Shown piece after piece: positions 8,863 to 20,131 of a stretch of 64,000 nt of DNA. Under the pieces are notes generated by a model that searched no databases, had not been told where the DNA came from, and worked only from the letters and a program-made list of their open reading frames with translations. The position numbers and the translations under genes are program-made. Source of the DNA: Burkholderia latens (GTDB lineage Bacteria; Pseudomonadota; Gammaproteobacteria; Burkholderiales; Burkholderiaceae); the NCBI RefSeq assembly GCF_902499045.1, contig NZ_CABVPL010000003.1, positions 1-64,000 of the forward strand, written 5' to 3'. How positions within the stretch are numbered: position 1 is the first letter of the stretch; each line of letters begins with the position of its first letter.

Positions 8863-10602
8863 TCAGAAGCCGCCCGTCTGGATCAGCTTGTTGAGGTTCG
8901 AGATGTTCAGGCTGCCGAAGCCGGTCGGATAATCCCAGCCGGTGCCTGCGGTGTAGCCATATCCCTGATAACCGTTGTTCCCCGACACGACGTCGTAGCG
9001 CACGAGCGACGGATTCGACGGAATGTCCGCATAGAACTTCGCGGCCGGGAAACCGAGGCCCGTGCCGTTCGCCGCGAGCAGACGCGCCCAGAAGCCGGTG
9101 AAGATCGGCGCGGCGAGGCTCGTGCCGCCGATCTGCTGCAGCTGGCCGTAGTTGTAGATGTACGCGCCCGTGCTCTGCGCGGCGTCGAACGACACGTCGG
9201 GCAGCCGGCGGTTGCTGCCCGACTGCCACGACGGCGCCGGCAGGATCGAGCTGACGCCGCCGCCCGTTGCCCATAGCTTGCCGTTGCCGTCGAGGCCTTC
9301 GTTCCAGACCGTTTCGTTCGAGAATGCGCCGGCCGACGTCGTGTACAGCGTCGTGCCGCCGATCGCGAGCACGTGCGGCGACGCGGCCGGCCACGACACC
9401 GTGTAGTTCGCGCCGTCCGGATAGCCGCGGTTGTTGCATTCGTACACGCCTTCGTCGCCCGACGACACCGAGAACGTCTGGCCTTGCGCGGCGGCCGTCG
9501 TGAAGATCTGTTCCTCGGCATCGAGCGTGCCGTCCGCGTCCGCATCCGTCTCGCACCAGCCGAGCGACACGTTGATCACCTTCGCGGTGTTGTCCGACAC
9601 CGCGCGATTGAACGCCTGCGTGAGCCCGGTGTTGCCGGCTGCGTTCAGGTCCGCCATATAGAACACGAGCTTGCCGACCTGGCCGCCGGCCGAACCGACG
9701 ATCGACTGGCTGTCGAGATCCCATTCGCCCTGGCCGTCCTGGTCGTCACTGTAGCTGCCGGACGTGCCGGTTCCGTTGGTCTTCACGGTCTGCGTCGTGA
9801 CCGTGCCGTAACCGTTGCTCGACGTGAACTGCTTCAGGTCCTGCAGCGTTTGCGACACGCCGCCGATCGTGATGATCCCGACCGTCACGCCGGCCGCGGT
9901 CGGCACGCCCGTCGCGTTGTAAAGGCCCGGGAATTCCTTCGGATAGTGGCCGGTGGCCGTGCCGGCCGCGAGCGCCTGCGGCTTCGCGACGTTGCCGATA
10001 CGCAGCATCGGCCGTGCGCGTGCGACGTTCTGCAGGCCGAGCACGGAGCCGACGACGTCGCCGAGCGCGCGCGGCACCTGCGCGGCCGACGCGTTCGCGA
10101 AGCCGGAGCGGCCCGCGTACTCGAAATGCACGAGCGACGTGTTGAACGCGGCCTTCACGGTGCCGGCCGTGCCGCGCGCGGACACCAGCAGCCGGTTCGG
10201 CGCGACCTCGATGTTCACGAACCCGCTCTTGCGCAGATAGTCGACGACCGACTTCACCTGCGCTTCGGTCGGCGCGTAGTTCGCGAGGAACTGCGCGGGC
10301 GTCAGGTACTGGCGATAGTGCGCGTTGCCGGGCCGGTTCACGTCGTGCGCGAGTTGCTTGAGCTGCGCGGCATTGCGCAGCTTCAGGCTGACGACGACGT
10401 CGGTCGTCTCGCCGGCCGCGAGTTCGAGCGACGGCGCTGCGCTGCGCGCCATCAGTTGCGGGCCGGTCAGAAAGGCCTTCGTGTGGGTGTCGACCCAGTC
10501 CGTCGCCGCATGCGCGGCACCGGCCGCGAACACGAGCGGCCACGCGCACGCGAGGCGGCGGGGCGACGGAAGGGGAAGGGCAAACCGGGCGTTCCTTTTC
10601 AT
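8863..10602 (-). CDS. Secreted sedolisin-family serine-carboxyl protease (pro-kumamolisin type)
   Basis: 579 residues. Signal peptide 1-32 ends in AHA; an activation propeptide occupies ~35-215 (HYRQYLTPAQF motif at ~95-105); the S53 catalytic domain follows. The catalytic residues of the MEROPS S53 family are all visible: E293 and D297 in GEWDLDSQS, oxyanion D383 in SSGDEG, and the nucleophile S495 in GGTSLAAP. The C-terminal calcium-site region with GTGWDYPTGFG is also intact. The enzyme should be an acid-active, pepstatin-insensitive secreted endopeptidase. Monocistronic; AGGA lies upstream of the ATG. A symmetric element about 115 bases upstream may be regulatory. Confidence 0.95.
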   Translation of the reverse strand: MKRNARFALPLPSPRRLACAWPLVFAAGAAHAATDWVDTHTKAFLTGPQLMARSAAPSLELAAGETTDVVVSLKLRNAAQLKQLAHDVNRPGNAHYRQYLTPAQFLANYAPTEAQVKSVVDYLRKSGFVNIEVAPNRLLVSARGTAGTVKAAFNTSLVHFEYAGRSGFANASAAQVPRALGDVVGSVLGLQNVARARPMLRIGNVAKPQALAAGTATGHYPKEFPGLYNATGVPTAAGVTVGIITIGGVSQTLQDLKQFTSSNGYGTVTTQTVKTNGTGTSGSYSDDQDGQGEWDLDSQSIVGSAGGQVGKLVFYMADLNAAGNTGLTQAFNRAVSDNTAKVINVSLGWCETDADADGTLDAEEQIFTTAAAQGQTFSVSSGDEGVYECNNRGYPDGANYTVSWPAASPHVLAIGGTTLYTTSAGAFSNETVWNEGLDGNGKLWATGGGVSSILPAPSWQSGSNRRLPDVSFDAAQSTGAYIYNYGQLQQIGGTSLAAPIFTGFWARLLAANGTGLGFPAAKFYADIPSNPSLVRYDVVSGNNGYQGYGYTAGTGWDYPTGFGSLNISNLNKLIQTGGF

Positions 10603-11255
10603 CGGGAGTCCTTTTTAGGAGAGACGACGTTGCTGGAAGCCCCGGCCCTTGTGGGGCCGCGAGCGGTGACGAGCGTAGGGCGTCGGTGCCGTTCAGGTAG
10701 CTGGCAGTTTCCATAGCTGTCAGTTCTGACATCGGCGTGCCCGCGCGCCTGCGATGTGCGGTTCAGGCATGCGGCAGCGGCGGCCGGCAAAGGGAACCGG
10801 TTCGCTGCGCGGTCGCGCGATGGTCCGCGACGTTTGCGCGCGCGACGCGTTCGTTGCGGTATCGGAATGCGCGCGATCGCGGCGCGCATCGTCGGGTGCG
10901 TGCATCGCCGGCTCGTGGCTGCGGGCGCGTCGCAAGTCGCACTATTTGGTCAAGCGCTGTAGCTGCGTGCACGCGACGACATCGGGGTACGCAGATGCAC
11001 AAAAACGGCGCTCGTCGAACGTGCGGGTTTCCCGAACTGTGGAACAGCGCCTCGGCGAGTCTTGCAGCGTGCTTTCGGTTCGCGGGTCGCGTCACCGGAT
11101 TAGAGTAATTGCTCGAATGCCGCTGGCGCGGCCGTACCGGCGGGCGCCTGCTGTCCATCGCAAGCCGGCGCGCCGCCGTTCGGTCAGCCACGGCGCAGCC
11201 ACGGCGAACCGGGTACGCGTCACCGGCGACCGGCGTCCCCCCGCGAAATTCCTCC
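10603..11255. other. Intergenic region between the protease and arsR genes
   Basis: About 650 bases without a convincing gene. Short frames read through it on both strands, but they are Arg/Ala-rich, lack ribosome binding sites and resemble no family. It holds the 5' region of the protease gene (a palindrome at 10718-10731) and runs up to the arsR promoter. I see nothing else. Confidence 0.6.
10699..10731. promoter_or_regulatory. Direct and inverted repeats upstream of the sedolisin gene
   Basis: AGCTGGCAGTT (10699) and AGCTGTCAGTT (10715) are near-identical direct repeats 16 bases apart. The second overlaps the perfect inverted repeat TGTCAG-TT-CTGACA (10718-10731). Position 97-129 bases upstream of the protease start suggests an operator; no regulator is identifiable. 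Confidence 0.4.
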
Positions 11256-11307
11256 TTGACGCCCGCCAATCAGCCGCTATCCTTCAACCCATAACCATCA
11301 GGTTATG
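11256..11307 (+). promoter_or_regulatory. arsR-operon promoter with overlapping operator
   Basis: TTGACG (11256-11261) and TATCCT (11278-11283), spaced 16, form a sigma-70 promoter. Downstream lies the perfect 7-bp inverted repeat CATAACC-ATCA-GGTTATG (11290-11307), which overlaps the first ATG of the ArsR-type gene. A dimeric ArsR repressor bound there would block initiation, giving autorepression. Confidence 0.7.
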
Positions 11308-11640
11308 AATTCAACCATGCAAAACGCTCACGACATGCTGTTCCGGACACTCGCGGATCCCACCCGCCGCGCGCTCTTCGAGCGGCTGTGCGCGGAAGGC
11401 GAACTGACGGTGGCCGCGCTGACGGCCCACGCAGGCGTGTCGCAGCCGGCGGTATCGAAGCATCTGGGCGTACTGAAGCAGGCCGGGCTCGTGAGCGACC
11501 GCCACGAAGGCCGGCAGACGCACTACAGCGCGCAGCCGCAGGCGCTGACTCCGTTGATCGACTGGACCAGCCAGATGGCCGGCTTCTGGCAGAACCGGTT
11601 CGACGCTCTCGAAGATCTGCTGAAGAGGATGGATCAATGA
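11305..11640 (+). CDS. ArsR-family (SdpR-type) winged-helix repressor
   Basis: 111-residue DNA-binding protein. The winged helix is visible as LADPTRRALFERL then LTAHAGVSQPAVSKHLGVLKQAGLV (helix-turn-helix at ~35-60). There are no cysteine pairs of the metal-sensing kind, so it belongs to the non-metal ArsR group often paired with SRPBCC proteins. The ATG at 11305 overlaps the operator; the ATG at 11317 (MQNAHDM) is an equally plausible start, and neither has a strong Shine-Dalgarno. Its stop overlaps the next start as ATGA, so the three genes are co-translated. Confidence 0.9.
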   Translation: MNSTMQNAHDMLFRTLADPTRRALFERLCAEGELTVAALTAHAGVSQPAVSKHLGVLKQAGLVSDRHEGRQTHYSAQPQALTPLIDWTSQMAGFWQNRFDALEDLLKRMDQ

Positions 11641-12068
11641 ACCAGGCCACTACCGAAACGCGTACCGTCGTCGTCGAACGGGAACTGTCGCATCCGCCGG
11701 AGAAGATCTGGCGCGCGCTCACGCAGCCGCACCTGATCGACGCGTGGCTGATGAAGAGCGATTTCGAGCCGGTCGCGGGCCGCGCGTTCAGCTTTCACGC
11801 GGACTGGGGCTCGGTCGACTGCACGGTGCTGACGATCGAGCCGCAGCGCGTGCTGTCCTATACGTGGGCCGCCTATGGCCTCGAAAGCGTCGTCACGTGG
11901 ACGCTCACGCCGACGCCGAGCGGCACGCTGTTGCGGATGGAGCAGGCCGGGTTCCGCACGGATCAGGAGCAGGCCTACCGCGGTGCGCAGCACGGGTGGG
12001 CGCAGTTCTTCGCGTCGCTCGAACAGGTGCTCGCGCGTCCCGATGAAGGCACGGAGGCCCGCGCATGA
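11637..12068 (+). CDS. SRPBCC (AHSA1/START-like) domain protein
   Basis: 143 residues forming a single AHSA1-like ligand-binding domain. The start of strand 1 and helix 1 is recognisable as VVVERELSHPPEKIWRALT, followed by LIDAWLMKSDF and the late LRMEQAGF strand. Such proteins bind small hydrophobic molecules, but no ligand can be predicted. It is joined by ATGA overlaps to the ArsR gene before it and the DUF1801 gene after it. The arsR-SRPBCC pairing recurs in many proteobacteria and suggests the repressor controls this gene. Confidence 0.88.
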   Translation: MNQATTETRTVVVERELSHPPEKIWRALTQPHLIDAWLMKSDFEPVAGRAFSFHADWGSVDCTVLTIEPQRVLSYTWAAYGLESVVTWTLTPTPSGTLLRMEQAGFRTDQEQAYRGAQHGWAQFFASLEQVLARPDEGTEARA

Positions 12069-12505
12069 GCACCGCCGACCTCACGCCGTCGGAGCGCATC
12101 GACGCGTTGATCGCCGGGATCGGCGACTGGCGCGGGAAAACCTTCGCGGACCTGCGCCAGACGATCCTCGACGCACAGCCGGGCATCGTCGAGGAATGGA
12201 AGTGGATGGGCAGCCCCGTGTGGTCGTGCGACGGGATGATCGCGGTCGCGAACGCGCACAAGGGCAAGGTGAAGCTCACGTTCATGCATGGCGCGCACCT
12301 GCCCGATCCGGACGGGTTGTTCAACGCGGGCCTTGAAGGCAATGCGCGGCGCGCGATCGATTTCGCCGAAGGCGACAAGCTCGACAAGCCGGCGTTGAAG
12401 CGCCTCGTGCGCGCGGCGATCGACTACAACCGCGCGCATCTGAAGAAGAACGCGCGATCGGCTTCCTCCGCGGGCGCGAAGGCGCGAACCAGCAACGCGG
12501 CGTGA
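12065..12505 (+). CDS. DUF1801 (YdhG/YjbR-type) domain protein
   Basis: 146 residues. The conserved DUF1801 core is visible: IDALIAGIGDWRGKTFADLRQTI, the WKWMGSPVWS segment (~46-55) and a Lys-rich VKLTFMHGA strand, ending in a low-complexity Ala/Ser/Lys tail. Function is unknown for the family; the fold resembles frataxin/YdhG proteins. Third gene of the ArsR operon, overlapping the SRPBCC gene by 4 bases. Confidence 0.88.
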   Translation: MSTADLTPSERIDALIAGIGDWRGKTFADLRQTILDAQPGIVEEWKWMGSPVWSCDGMIAVANAHKGKVKLTFMHGAHLPDPDGLFNAGLEGNARRAIDFAEGDKLDKPALKRLVRAAIDYNRAHLKKNARSASSAGAKARTSNAA

Positions 12506-12597
12506 CGCACGAGCCGGATGCCGGCGGCTGACGTCCGGCGAAAGCGGGGCGGCGCCGTGTGATCTGCGCCGCGCCGGCCGCGAACCGGCCGGCACGC

Positions 12598-12624
12598 AAA
12601 AAAAAGCCCGACACGAGGCCGGGC
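12598..12624 (-). terminator. Intrinsic terminator of the acnA transcript
   Basis: Read on the minus strand: GCCCGGC-CTCGT-GTCGGGC (7-bp stem with one G-U pair) followed by eight T's. It lies 58-84 bases after the acnA stop. Confidence 0.85.
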
Positions 12625-12633
12625 ATCCAAATC

Positions 12634-12663
12634 GGCCGCAGCCGCCGCGAGGCGGCTGCGGCC
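12634..12663 (-). terminator. Perfect 13-bp hairpin directly after acnA
   Basis: GGCCGCAGCCGCC and its exact complement flank a GCGA tetraloop, 19 bases past the acnA stop. It has no T-run of its own. It probably stabilises the 3' end or backs up the terminator at 12598-12624. Confidence 0.55.
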
Positions 12664-12681
12664 CCTGCAAAGGCAGGACGC

Positions 12682-15399
<2,718 letters not shown>

Positions 15400-15451
15400 G
15401 GTGATTTTCCTGGGTTTAAGGCTAGGAAACAAAGAGTCCTGCATTTGACGG

Positions 15452-16903
15452 CTATATCACATACAGATCGACGTACTCATTGACCGGCATCGCTTCGAGC
15501 TTTGCCTGGTCCAGCGACACGTCGAGAATCGCTTGTTGCTGCTTTGCCGGGAAACGGCGGGCAAGGTTGGTACGGAATTTCTCGATCAGCAGCGGGATGC
15601 CGTCCGCACGGCGTCGCTGATGGCCGATCGGGTATTCGACCGTCACTTCGGCAAGCGTCGATCCGTCCGCGAATTCGATCGTCAGCGCATTCGCGATCGA
15701 GCGCTTCGCCGGATCATGGTAATCCTTCGTGAACTGCGGGTCCTCGACGCACACGGTTTTCGCGCGCAGCGCGTCGATGCGCGGGTCGGCGGCGACCGCG
15801 TCTTCGTAGTCGGCCGCGGTCAGCCGGCCGAACAGCAGCGGCACGGCGACCATGTACTGGATGCAGTGGTCGCGGTCGGCCGGATTCGCGAGCGGCCCCT
15901 GCTTGTCGATGATGCGCAGCGCGGCCGCGTGCGTGCGGATCGTGATCCGGCTGATGTCGTCGATCGTGCGGCCCGCCGCGGCAAGCAGCGCGTGCAGCTG
16001 CAGCGCGGCCTCGGCGGCCGTCTGCGCGTGAAACTCGGCGGGGAACGCGATCTTGAACAGCACGTTCTCCATCACATACGTGCCGTACGGGCGCTGGAAG
16101 CGGAACGGCTGCCCGTTGAACAGCACGTCGTAGAAGCCCCAGGTTTTCGCGGTGAGTGCCGACGGATAGCCCATCTCGCCGGTTTTCGCGATCAGCGCGA
16201 GGCGCACCGCGCGGGACGTCGCGTCGCCGGCCGCCCACGATTTGCGCGAACCGGTGTTCGGCGCGTGGCGGTACGTGCGCAACGGATGCCCGTCGACGAA
16301 TGCGTGGGATACCGCATTGATCAGCTCGTCGCGCGTGAGCCCGAGCAGGCGGCCGACGACGGCCGTCGACGCCACTTTCACGAGCAGCACGTGGTCGAGC
16401 CCGACCGCGTTGAATGAATTTTCGAGCGCGAGGCAGCCCTGGATCTCGTGGGCCTGGACCATCGCGACGAGCACGTCGCGCATCGCCAGCGGCTGCCGGC
16501 CGGCCGCGACGGCCGTGCGGGACAGCCAGTCGGCCGTCGCCAGGATCCCGCCGAGGTTGTCGGACGGATGCCCCCATTCGGCGGCGAGCCAGGTGTCGTT
16601 GAAGTCCAGCCAGCGGATCATCGCGCCGATGTCGAACGCGGCCTGAACCGGATCGAGCTGGAAGGAGGTGCCGGGCACCTTCGCGCCGTTCGGCACGATC
16701 GTGCCGGGCACGACGGGGCCGAGCAGCTTGGTGCAGGCGGGGTAGGACAGCGCCTCGAGTCCGCATCCGAGCGTGTCGATCAGGCAATGACGCGCCGTCT
16801 CCAGCGCAAGCGCGCTGTCGATGCCGGTGTTCAGCACGTAGTCGACGATATCGACCAGTACCGGATCCGGAGCGGGGCGGACGTTGGAGACCGAGGCGGA
16901 CAT
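15452..16903 (-). CDS. prpD: MmgE/PrpD family 2-methylcitrate dehydratase
   Basis: 483-residue cofactor-free dehydratase converting 2-methylcitrate to 2-methylaconitate in the methylcitrate cycle; PrpD proteins can also dehydrate citrate weakly. Family marks include [16 protein letters not shown] (~37-52), [22 protein letters not shown] (broken as RWLDFNDTW at ~97-105 and GHPSDNLG at ~111-118), HTPL-like HPLRTYRH and the [10 protein letters not shown] segment. Full length. Neighbours are a small secreted protein upstream and acnA downstream; prpB and prpC are not in the window, so a main TCA-linked role is possible. Confidence 0.93.
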   Translation of the reverse strand: MSASVSNVRPAPDPVLVDIVDYVLNTGIDSALALETARHCLIDTLGCGLEALSYPACTKLLGPVVPGTIVPNGAKVPGTSFQLDPVQAAFDIGAMIRWLDFNDTWLAAEWGHPSDNLGGILATADWLSRTAVAAGRQPLAMRDVLVAMVQAHEIQGCLALENSFNAVGLDHVLLVKVASTAVVGRLLGLTRDELINAVSHAFVDGHPLRTYRHAPNTGSRKSWAAGDATSRAVRLALIAKTGEMGYPSALTAKTWGFYDVLFNGQPFRFQRPYGTYVMENVLFKIAFPAEFHAQTAAEAALQLHALLAAAGRTIDDISRITIRTHAAALRIIDKQGPLANPADRDHCIQYMVAVPLLFGRLTAADYEDAVAADPRIDALRAKTVCVEDPQFTKDYHDPAKRSIANALTIEFADGSTLAEVTVEYPIGHQRRRADGIPLLIEKFRTNLARRFPAKQQQAILDVSLDQAKLEAMPVNEYVDLYVI

Positions 16904-16925
16904 CGAGGGGCCTGGGAGAACGCGC

Positions 16926-17435
16926 TTAGTTCGTTGCCGGCTTCAGCTCGTTCGACTGCGTCGGCGCTGCGCCGCCCTGTGCCATTTCTGCCGTCATGCA
17001 CTCGTCGGCGAGACGCTCGCCGCCGTTCGCGTCGCTGAACAGCATCGCCTTGCTCGGGATCACGACGAGCTTGAAGCCTGCGGCCGGATCGTAGAACGTA
17101 TCCGCGCCCGTCGTCGTCGCTTCGCGCGGCAGCTTGTAGTTTTTCTTCGCCCAGTGGACCGTGACCACCTGGTCGCGCTTCATGTCGCCGGCGAGGTCGA
17201 ACGACAGGCCTTCCTTGCACGACCACTTGACTGCGCCGTCCGGTACCGGATCGACCTTGGCTGCGGCACGCGCCTGCGCCTTCTTGCTGCGCGGAACGAG
17301 GCGCTTCGCCGGTGCCGGGCGCTTGGCCGTCTTCTTCGCGGTCGTTGCCGTGCCCTGCGCGAACGCGCTCGGTGCCGACACCAGCATCGTGGCGGACAAC
17401 GCGCCGATGGCGGTAGCGATCAGGAGTTTCTTCAT
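16926..17435 (-). CDS. Small secreted protein, possibly MliC-like
   Basis: 169 residues with a clear signal peptide ([18 protein letters not shown], cleavage after AFA at ~26), then a Lys/Pro/Ala-rich linker to ~60 and one compact domain (~66-145). That domain begins [13 protein letters not shown], contains [24 protein letters not shown] and SKAMLFSD, and ends in LADECM. The Trp-x-Cys start, short beta strands and late Cys resemble the MliC/PliC lysozyme-inhibitor fold. I infer this by eye, and the SGxxY motif is imperfect. It is 22 bases upstream of prpD and may share its transcript. Confidence 0.8.
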   Translation of the reverse strand: MKKLLIATAIGALSATMLVSAPSAFAQGTATTAKKTAKRPAPAKRLVPRSKKAQARAAAKVDPVPDGAVKWSCKEGLSFDLAGDMKRDQVVTVHWAKKNYKLPREATTTGADTFYDPAAGFKLVVIPSKAMLFSDANGGERLADECMTAEMAQGGAAPTQSNELKPATN

Positions 17436-17468
17436 GGAGTCAGAACCTTTCGATTATCAGTTGACAAG

Positions 17469-17492
17469 GGCCGGCAGCTGACACCGCCGGCC
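17469..17492 (-). other. Hairpin upstream of the small secreted protein gene
   Basis: Perfect 7-bp inverted repeat GGCCGGC / GCCGGCC with a 10-base loop. It lies 34-57 bases before the small secreted protein's ATG and downstream of the CitE-like gene. It could end the upstream transcript. The minus strand reads GATAAT just after it, a possible -10 for the secreted-protein gene. Confidence 0.4.
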
Positions 17493-17658
17493 GGTTTGAA
17501 ACTGCACGCGCCCCGGAAGCGCGCAGCGGCCGCTATTTTCACCTATTTGGCCGCGCATATTTCAGGTTTTCGGGCTCCGTTACGTTTTTTGTCGTTTCGC
17601 AAACCTGCGGCCGGTTCGCGCTCCCGCGCGTCGATGAAATCCGTGTGTCGGCGCGCGC

Positions 17659-18663
17659 TCACCGCGCGTCCCCGGCGGCCGGTCCGAACAGCGGCGCGGC
17701 CTCGGCCGGCACCGGCTGGCCGGTCGCCTTCGCGCGGCGCAGCACCGACCAGTAATAGCGGTAGCTCGCGCGGTCGTGCAGCGTGTCGCCGTGGCGCGTC
17801 GGGCCCCAGTCGGCGGCTTGCGCGGCCAGCAGGATCTCGGCGGCCAGCGCGACCTCGTCGGTGCGCGGCGCGAGCGCGTCGACGATCGGGCGGATCTGCG
17901 CGGGATGGATGCTCCACATCCGCGTGAACGCGAATTCGTCGCGCGCGCGGCGGGCGTCGCTCGCGACGACGGCCATGTCGCGCACCTCGGTCGTCACGTT
18001 GTGCGACGGCGTCTTGCCGTGCGCGTGGCAGGCCGCCGCGATTTCCAGTTTCGCGCGGCGCACGAGCGGGTGGTCGAACTGGCCGGGCGAGCGCATCGCC
18101 GCATCGGGAATCGCGCCGTGATGAGCCGAGACGAAGTCCATCAGGCCGAAGCTCAGCGTGCCGACGAGCGGCAGCGCGGCGAGCGCGGCCGCCTGCGCGA
18201 GCGCGCCGTGCGTCTCGACCAGCACGTCGACCGGGATCGGCTGCGCGACGCCGAGCTCGCGGCGCGTGCCTTCGATGAACGCGATCATTTCGGCCGCGTC
18301 GGCGGCGTTCGCGATCTTCGGCAGCGTGATGTAGGCCGGCGCGCGCGCGGCGCGCAGCACGATGCGCACGTCGTCGCGCCAGTGGGAATGGGAAAAGTCG
18401 TGGATGCGGACGCCGACCCGCCCGAAGCGGTTCCCGGCGCTGCCGAGGATGTCGGCGACGAGCTGCGCGTGCGCCGCTTCCTGGCCGACGGCGGCGCCGT
18501 CCTCGCAGTCGAGCGTGATGTCGAACACGGGGCCGAGTTCGGCCTGGAGCGCGAGCGACTTGCGCATCAGCTTCTCGCTGCCCGCGTAGTGATCGCAGCA
18601 GGGCAGGATCGCGGGCGGCGACGCCCCGTCGTACAGCACTTGTGCAGGAGTGAGCGCGGACAT
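17659..18663 (-). CDS. CitE-like HpcH/HpaI-family CoA-ester lyase
   Basis: 334-residue TIM-barrel enzyme of the citrate-lyase beta / malyl-CoA lyase family. Visible marks are the substrate loop SEKLMRKSLAL, the metal-site ITLDCEDGAAVGQ (~49-61), the second carboxylate in VLVETHGALAQ, and the WSIHPAQI motif near the C-terminus that this family uses for CoA contacts. Probable reaction: Mg-dependent cleavage of a 3-hydroxyacyl-CoA such as malyl-CoA or citramalyl-CoA; the exact substrate cannot be read. Length matches stand-alone CitE-like proteins; no citrate lyase alpha or gamma subunits are nearby. It lies 184 bases after mdh on the same strand. Confidence 0.88.
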   Translation of the reverse strand: MSALTPAQVLYDGASPPAILPCCDHYAGSEKLMRKSLALQAELGPVFDITLDCEDGAAVGQEAAHAQLVADILGSAGNRFGRVGVRIHDFSHSHWRDDVRIVLRAARAPAYITLPKIANAADAAEMIAFIEGTRRELGVAQPIPVDVLVETHGALAQAAALAALPLVGTLSFGLMDFVSAHHGAIPDAAMRSPGQFDHPLVRRAKLEIAAACHAHGKTPSHNVTTEVRDMAVVASDARRARDEFAFTRMWSIHPAQIRPIVDALAPRTDEVALAAEILLAAQAADWGPTRHGDTLHDRASYRYYWSVLRRAKATGQPVPAEAAPLFGPAAGDAR

Positions 18664-18811
18664 CTCTTCTACGTCAAGGAAGCGGCCAACGTGGAGAAAA
18701 TCGGATTCGGGCGCGCTCTGGGTCGGCGCGCGACGCGCGTGGAGCGGCGCAGAACGTGCCCGGATCGGATCGGGGCGGCGGGCCGGCTGCGGCCCGCCGC
18801 CCGTGCCGTGA

Positions 18812-18833
18812 CCGGCCGCCCGCAGGCGGCCGG
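18812..18833 (-). terminator. Hairpin just after mdh
   Basis: Perfect 9-bp stem CCGGCCGCC-CGCA-GGCGGCCGG about 15 bases past the mdh stop, without a T-run. Likely 3'-end stabiliser or Rho-assisted end. Confidence 0.45.
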
Positions 18834-18847
18834 GCCGTGCAGCCTGC

Positions 18848-19834
18848 TTAGTTCTTCAGCAGGTGGGCGACGCCGTCGCGCTCTTCGAGCAGCTCGGCCA
18901 GCGTGCCGTCCATCTTCTCGCGCGAGAACGCGTCGATCTCGAGGCCTTCGACGCGCTTGTACTCGCCGTTTTCGCAGGTGACCGGCACACCGTAGATGAT
19001 GTCTTCGGGGATGCCGTACGAGCCGTCCGACGGGATGCCCATCGTGACCCACTTGCCGTTCGTGCCGAGGACCCAGTCACGCACGTGGTCGATCGCCGCG
19101 TTGGCTGCCGACGCGGCCGACGACAGGCCGCGCGCTTCGATGATCGCCGCGCCGCGCTTGCCGACGGTCGGGATGAACGTGTCGCGGTTCCACACGTCGT
19201 CGTTGATCAGCTTCAGCAGCGACTCGCCTTCGGCGGTCGCGAAGCGGAAGTCCGGGTACATCGTCGGCGAGTGGTTGCCCCACACGGCGAGCTTCTCGAT
19301 CGATGCGACCGGCTTGCCCGACTTGGCCGCGAGCTGCGACAGCGCGCGGTTGTGGTCGAGGCGCAGCATCGCCGTGAAGTTCTTCTTCGGCAGATCCGGA
19401 GCCGACTTCATCGCGATGTACGCGTTGGTGTTCGCCGGGTTGCCGACGACCAGCACCTTCACGTCGCGGCTCGCGACTTCGTTCAGCGCGGCGCCCTGGA
19501 CCGTGAAGATCTCGGCGTTCGCCGACAGCAGGTCCTTGCGCTCCATGCCCTTCGAGCGCGGACGTGCACCGACCAGCAGCGCGACGTCTGCATCCTTGAA
19601 TGCAACCTTCGGATCGTCGGTGATCACGACGCCCGCGAGCAGCGGGAACGCGCAATCGTCGAGTTCCATCACGACGCCTTTGACGGCGGCTTGGGCTTGC
19701 GGGAGGTCGAGCAGTTGCAGGATGACCGGCTGGTCCTTGCCGAGCAGGTCGCCGTTCGCGATGCGGAACAGCAGGGAGTAAGCGATTTGACCTGCGGCGC
19801 CGGTGACGGCAACGCGCTTTGCGGGCTTAGCCAT
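18848..19834 (-). CDS. mdh: Malate dehydrogenase
   Basis: 328-residue NAD-dependent enzyme oxidising malate to oxaloacetate in the TCA cycle. The Rossmann glycine motif [12 protein letters not shown] is at residues 9-20; the catalytic regions MLRLDHNRA and the histidine motif [13 protein letters not shown] are intact. Length matches the beta-proteobacterial (cytosolic-type) family. Transcribed divergently from the GntR regulator from a clear sigma-70 promoter beside a 16-bp palindrome. Confidence 0.98.
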
Positions 19835-20018
19835 TGAAAATCTCCAGGACGGGTGAAGCGGTGGACGCTAGGCAAAACGCCATTCTATGCGCGTTACGCG
19901 AAGCGTTGCATTGAAGCAGGGCGGAGGACTCGCGAAAGGCAGACGCGGTGAACCTGGAGACGGCCGTGGCACGTAGCCGGGGACGCGTTTTGCACCCGCG
20001 AACCCTTGCTCGCCCCGG

Positions 20019-20047
20019 AGTGTAGGAGCCGTCGCGCGCAAAGTCAA
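20019..20047 (-). promoter_or_regulatory. mdh promoter
   Basis: On the minus strand TTGACT (20042-20047) and TACACT (20019-20024) are separated by exactly 17 bases, a near-consensus sigma-70 promoter giving a ~175-base leader before the mdh ATG. Confidence 0.75.
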
Positions 20048-20058
20048 ACGGTATCATA

Positions 20059-20074
20059 TGTCTTATATAAGACA
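20059..20074. promoter_or_regulatory. Perfect 16-bp palindrome between mdh and gntR, likely GntR operator
   Basis: TGTCTTATATAAGACA is a perfect palindrome, extendable to 22 bp with one mismatched pair. It sits 12 bases upstream of the mdh -35 and its centre, TATAAG, could be the -10 of the divergent gntR gene. Size, symmetry and AT-rich centre fit a HutC/GntR dimer. I saw no second copy in the window. Confidence 0.65.
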
Positions 20075-20131
20075 GATGTTTTGCGGAATTTGAGTGGACG
20101 AAAAAGCGCGGTTTGTGATGAAATGCGCGCC

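Noticed and set aside
12573-12593. 8-bp GC hairpin GCCGGCCG / CGGCCGGC between the DUF1801 gene and acnA
   Set aside because: No T-run in the plus direction. Possible end of the ArsR operon, but short GC palindromes of this kind are common at this base composition.
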